Positions 61,395-64,000 of a stretch of 64,000 nucleotides of DNA are shown in pieces. Source of the stretch: CAVPOO01 sp963707015 (lineage in GTDB: Bacteria; Pseudomonadota; Gammaproteobacteria; Thiohalobacterales; Thiohalobacteraceae); the NCBI GenBank assembly GCA_963707015.1, contig CAVPOO010000007.1, forward strand, positions 558,001 through 622,000, given 5' to 3'. A model generated the notes under the pieces. It did no database searches. It was not told the DNA's origin and worked only from the letters and a program-made list of their open reading frames with translations. A program made the translations under genes and the position numbers. Positions within the stretch are counted from its first letter, which is position 1. Every line of letters begins with the position of its first letter.

Positions 61395-61718
61395 ATGTCG
61401 ATAGATGTCCTGAAATACGAAACCATCGATGGAACCATCCCACTCGATGAGTGGCTCGCGGGCCTTAGAGACCGTCGCGCAAAGGCCCGGGTGCTGGTCC
61501 GGCTTGACCGCCTGCAACTCGGTCTGGAAGGTCATTGGCGTTCCGTCGGTGACGGTGTCAGGGAACTGAAGATTCCCGAAGGAAAAGGTTATCGCGTGTA
61601 CTACGCCTGGGATGGACGGACGATCGTGTTGCTGCTCTGTGGTGGTGACAAATCCACTCAGAGCGCGGATATCGAAAATGCCAGGGCGTATTGGAGAGAC
61701 TACAATGAGCGCAAGTAA
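61395..61718 (+). CDS. RelE/ParE-type toxin (HigB-1/addiction killer family)
   Basis: 107 residues. TIPLDEWLAGLRDRRAKARV and LVRLDRLQLGLEGHWRSVGD lead to the RelE-fold strands GVRELKIPEGKGYRVYYAWD and TIVLLLCGGDKSTQSADIE. The G-x-G-Y-R-V-Y-Y core and GGDKSTQ end are those of the type II killer family. Predicted ribosome-dependent mRNase. Transcribed against the conjugation operon; overlaps the antitoxin by 14 bp. Confidence 0.9.
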   Translation: MSIDVLKYETIDGTIPLDEWLAGLRDRRAKARVLVRLDRLQLGLEGHWRSVGDGVRELKIPEGKGYRVYYAWDGRTIVLLLCGGDKSTQSADIENARAYWRDYNERK

Positions 61719-62037
61719 ATCCTTCAAACCGTATCGGGCCGCGGACTATCTCCAATCACCCGAAGAGGCGGCTGAGTATCTGAACGCAGCCATCGAGGAC
61801 GGCCACCCCGCCGTCTTGCTCCAAGCGCTTCGCAACGTCGCGGACTCGACCGGCGGCATGTCACACTTATCCCGTGAAACCGGACTAACCCGTGAGAGCC
61901 TCTACAAAGCGCTTTCCGAGGATGGCAACCCACGACTCTCGAGCCTGGATGCTATCCTGCGGGCAATGGGCCTGAAACTAAATATTCAGCCACTGTCGCC
62001 TGACAAAGCACGTGATCAAGATGTCAGGACGGCCTGA
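61705..62037 (+). CDS. HigA-like antitoxin (addiction module antidote)
   Basis: 110 residues from ATG 61705, overlapping the toxin stop. YLQSPEEAAEYLNAAIEDG, PAVLLQALRNVADSTGGMSH, then HTH TGLTRESLYKALSEDGNP and LDAILRAMGLKLNI are typical of the probable addiction module antidote family. It stabilises the element and represses the pair. Confidence 0.92.
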   Translation: MSASKSFKPYRAADYLQSPEEAAEYLNAAIEDGHPAVLLQALRNVADSTGGMSHLSRETGLTRESLYKALSEDGNPRLSSLDAILRAMGLKLNIQPLSPDKARDQDVRTA

Positions 62038-62193
62038 GCCACCGTACCCACAACCCATTCCCCAGATGAAAAACCCGCCTTCCGGCAGTTTTTGTCCCCA
62101 AGCCGAAACCAACTGAATCGCTCCGCGCGGGGTAAGTCGTTGCCGTGTTATGGCAAAGCATTTTACAAAGTACCCTCCTGTCTTTCACAACCT

Positions 62194-62928
62194 TTACAGA
62201 TATTTTTTGAACGTACTCGCCGTGACTGCCACGGTCAACGCGAACAGTATCGTGAAGGGCAGCACGACGAACGTCGGATGCAGACTGAACGGTAAGGCGA
62301 GATAAATAACCCAGCTTAGAACGACCAAGGGCAATGCCGCCTTCTTCGCATAGTGGTAGACGAATGAACTCTCCCGGCCCCCGCCCCATCGGCGCAGATC
62401 GCGTTGCACCAGTCCGTCGACGAGCGCGACCAGGCTGAACAGCAGAAAGACTGGCATCGCAAGCGTGAGGATCGCCAAACGCACCGAGAACACCTGAGTC
62501 ACTTGCATCATCGCGATCACGAACTCGGCAATGGGATGGTAAAGCTTGTGCAGGGTTGATCTTACTCCACGCTCGTTCATTGCCGGTGGCGGTGAGATCC
62601 AATGGATGAATTCCACGAATCGCGTCACCTCGAACAGATAGTGGTAGGTGTGATCGGCAAACCGCTTCGCGAACCGTGCCGGGTCGGAGGTAACGACACT
62701 GCGCCTGAAGTCAGTATCGAGATAGCTGATCTCCGTGGCGAGCATGGCGCGGCTGTGATCAAGCCCTTCGTCCGGCCACCAGAGCACCATGCCGGCCCAT
62801 TCGGTGAAGATGGAGAATACGAGCGACAGCAGCAGCCACTGGAGGACCTTCGCCGCGGCCGTCAGGCTTTTCGAGATCAGCCCTTCCTGAACGACCCTAC
62901 GGCGCGGATCGGCCGCGGCTTCAGCCAT
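62194..62928 (-). CDS. TIGR03747 conjugation membrane protein (PFL_4697 family)
   Basis: About 244 residues from MAEAAADPRRR. Four membrane segments: VLQWLLLSLVFSIFTEWAGM, VFSVRLAILTLAMPVFLLFS, ALPLVVLSWVIYLALPF and TFVVLPFTILFALTVAVTAS. The YHYLFEVTRFVEFIHW and GRESSFVYHYAKKA segments are family landmarks. It overlaps the TraD stop by 8 bp, so it is coupled to the coupling protein. Confidence 0.9.
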   Translation of the reverse strand: MAEAAADPRRRVVQEGLISKSLTAAAKVLQWLLLSLVFSIFTEWAGMVLWWPDEGLDHSRAMLATEISYLDTDFRRSVVTSDPARFAKRFADHTYHYLFEVTRFVEFIHWISPPPAMNERGVRSTLHKLYHPIAEFVIAMMQVTQVFSVRLAILTLAMPVFLLFSLVALVDGLVQRDLRRWGGGRESSFVYHYAKKAALPLVVLSWVIYLALPFSLHPTFVVLPFTILFALTVAVTASTFKKYL

Positions 62929-64000
62929 CCGGGACCTCCGATTCAACGACGGGCTCGGCCACACCCGAAACGGCTACCCACCAGGGTTCCTGGACCCGGT
63001 ACCAGTGATCGTTGGTAATATAGGTGCGTTCCATCTCGTTGGCGATCTCGGCGAGCGTGTCCGGCATGTCTGAGTCTGCTGCCGGTAAGGGCATACGGAT
63101 CTTCCAGAGCTGCCCGCCTTCCAGGAGCGCGAAGGCTTGACCCTTGGGCAGGGTGATCAGCTCGGCCGGTGTGAGCATCGGCACTTCGGAAACACTGATA
63201 CGGTCCTCGTTGCGTGACTTGAAATCGACACCTGATCCGGGATCTGAGGAATCGTCCACGCCGGAGACACTCATCAGTGTGAAGACCTCAACCCTCGGGA
63301 GTTGCTCTGTGAGCATCTCGGCCGTGGCCAGTTCCTTAACCCGGAGCATGATCAGGGTGTTGAAGTTACCGGCCACCTGCCCCGCCTTGGCGCGGTTGCC
63401 GATGCGCGCCTCCACGTCCGACCAGGTCTGGGTATAGGCGGTTACCTGGAACCCGGCCCCGCCGGCCTTGTTCAGTAACGGGATGAACTCATCGCCGATC
63501 AGCTCATTGAACTCATCGGCGTGCAGGGAGATCGTTGGGGATGTATCAATAGACTCACCGGACACGCCGTGCTTGTAGATGTGCCCGGCGACCGAGACCA
63601 GGTCCGCAAACATGGAATTACCGACCGCACTCGCCACCGTGGTGTCGGTCAGGGCATCCAGCCCCACGTAGACGATGCCCTTGCGACGGATCACCTCCAT
63701 CCATTCGAAGATGGGCCGTGTATCGTTCTCATCGAGATAGTTCGGGGAAATAAGCTCTGCGATATTGCCGGTGGTGAGTTTCTCCATCAGGGGACCAACG
63801 GAGCTCACGATCTTGTCGAAGTAGGTCTTGTCGTACTTGAATGCCGACACCAGCCCATCGAGCACGGGATCGTAGAGGTCCTGTTCCTGCAGGTGCCGCA
63901 TCAGGGCGATCGCCTCCTCGTTGCGGCCGCGCAGCGCGTTGGGCAGGTTACGTTCCTTGATGTTGGCGGCCATCTCGGCTACCTGCTCTTTCCAATCCGC
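62921..64000 (-). CDS. traD: TraD-like conjugative coupling protein (TIGR03743), partial
   Basis: The C-terminal about 355 residues of the SXT/TOL-type coupling ATPase; the N-terminus and Walker A lie beyond the window. Seen: IVYVGLDALTDTTVASAVGN, SLHADEFNELIGDEFIPLLN with the Walker B DE, NKAGGAGFQVTAYTQTWSDV and QVAGNFNTLIMLRV. It is a hexameric inner-membrane ATPase that hands relaxase-bound DNA to the channel. First gene seen of the minus-strand transfer operon. Confidence 0.93.
   Translation of the reverse strand, partial: ADWKEQVAEMAANIKERNLPNALRGRNEEAIALMRHLQEQDLYDPVLDGLVSAFKYDKTYFDKIVSSVGPLMEKLTTGNIAELISPNYLDENDTRPIFEWMEVIRRKGIVYVGLDALTDTTVASAVGNSMFADLVSVAGHIYKHGVSGESIDTSPTISLHADEFNELIGDEFIPLLNKAGGAGFQVTAYTQTWSDVEARIGNRAKAGQVAGNFNTLIMLRVKELATAEMLTEQLPRVEVFTLMSVSGVDDSSDPGSGVDFKSRNEDRISVSEVPMLTPAELITLPKGQAFALLEGGQLWKIRMPLPAADSDMPDTLAEIANEMERTYITNDHWYRVQEPWWVAVSGVAEPVVESEVPDG

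Overview
The window looks like a patchwork genomic-island region of a gammaproteobacterium. This is inferred from the GI-type (SPI-7/ICEclc/PFGI-1-like) conjugation genes, the RtcB, AbiE, HigBA and PIN modules, and the IS families present; no rRNA or housekeeping gene fixes the taxonomy. It contains four direct copies (895, 4598, 23933, 29181) of the 3' half of a tRNA-Arg gene, read on the minus strand and all broken at the same point in the anticodon loop. No complete tRNA is present, so the intact tRNA-Arg should lie to the right of the window. The copies divide the sequence into tandem islands integrated at one tRNA locus.

Layout. 1-894: tail of an unseen island (an unknown partial ORF and a MerR-like remnant). 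Island A (895-4597): a small membrane-protein remnant, decayed DNA, a saccharopine-dehydrogenase-like gene and an IS. Island B (4598-23932): HigA with a broken HigB, three csrA-like remnants around a double-glycine-leader peptide gene, a peroxiredoxin, an IS interrupted by IS66, IS30 and IS6 pieces, an RtcB/RbfA-like/Cys-motif cassette, a block of secreted or lipid-anchored proteins (RCC1-like, glycine-zipper, SGNH hydrolase) behind a frameshifted winged-helix/TPR regulator, and a tyrosine integrase beside the next att copy. Island C (23933-29180): an AbiE-type toxin-antitoxin pair, a DUF5677-like gene, transposase remnants and an integrase cut by an IS. Island D (29181 to past the right edge): two PIN-toxin modules, a truncated group II intron, two large secreted proteins (one gingipain/C25-like), a possible biosynthetic locus at 40.4-47.9 kb (2OG-Fe oxygenase-like, sulfotransferase-like, two glycosyltransferase-like proteins, a GINT1-like propeller, a small peptide and a DUF6065-like protein), then a damaged conjugation operon on the minus strand.

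The conjugation operon reads, in transcription order: TraD, TIGR03747, [RelE/HigA-type toxin-antitoxin insertion], RAQPRD, TIGR03758, TIGR03745, TIGR03750, TIGR03746, TIGR03749, [IS1380], TIGR03752, [IS21], TIGR03751, [IS copy C]. The genes that normally follow (the VirB4-like ATPase, TraU and others) are absent, so this element is probably no longer self-transmissible. Three same-orientation copies of one 1,196-bp IS (7.8, 30.9 and 50.2 kb) show recent transposition and could recombine. Several insertion scars can be reconstructed to the base: IS66 with an 8-bp duplication, IS1380 with CTAG and IS21 with TAAG.
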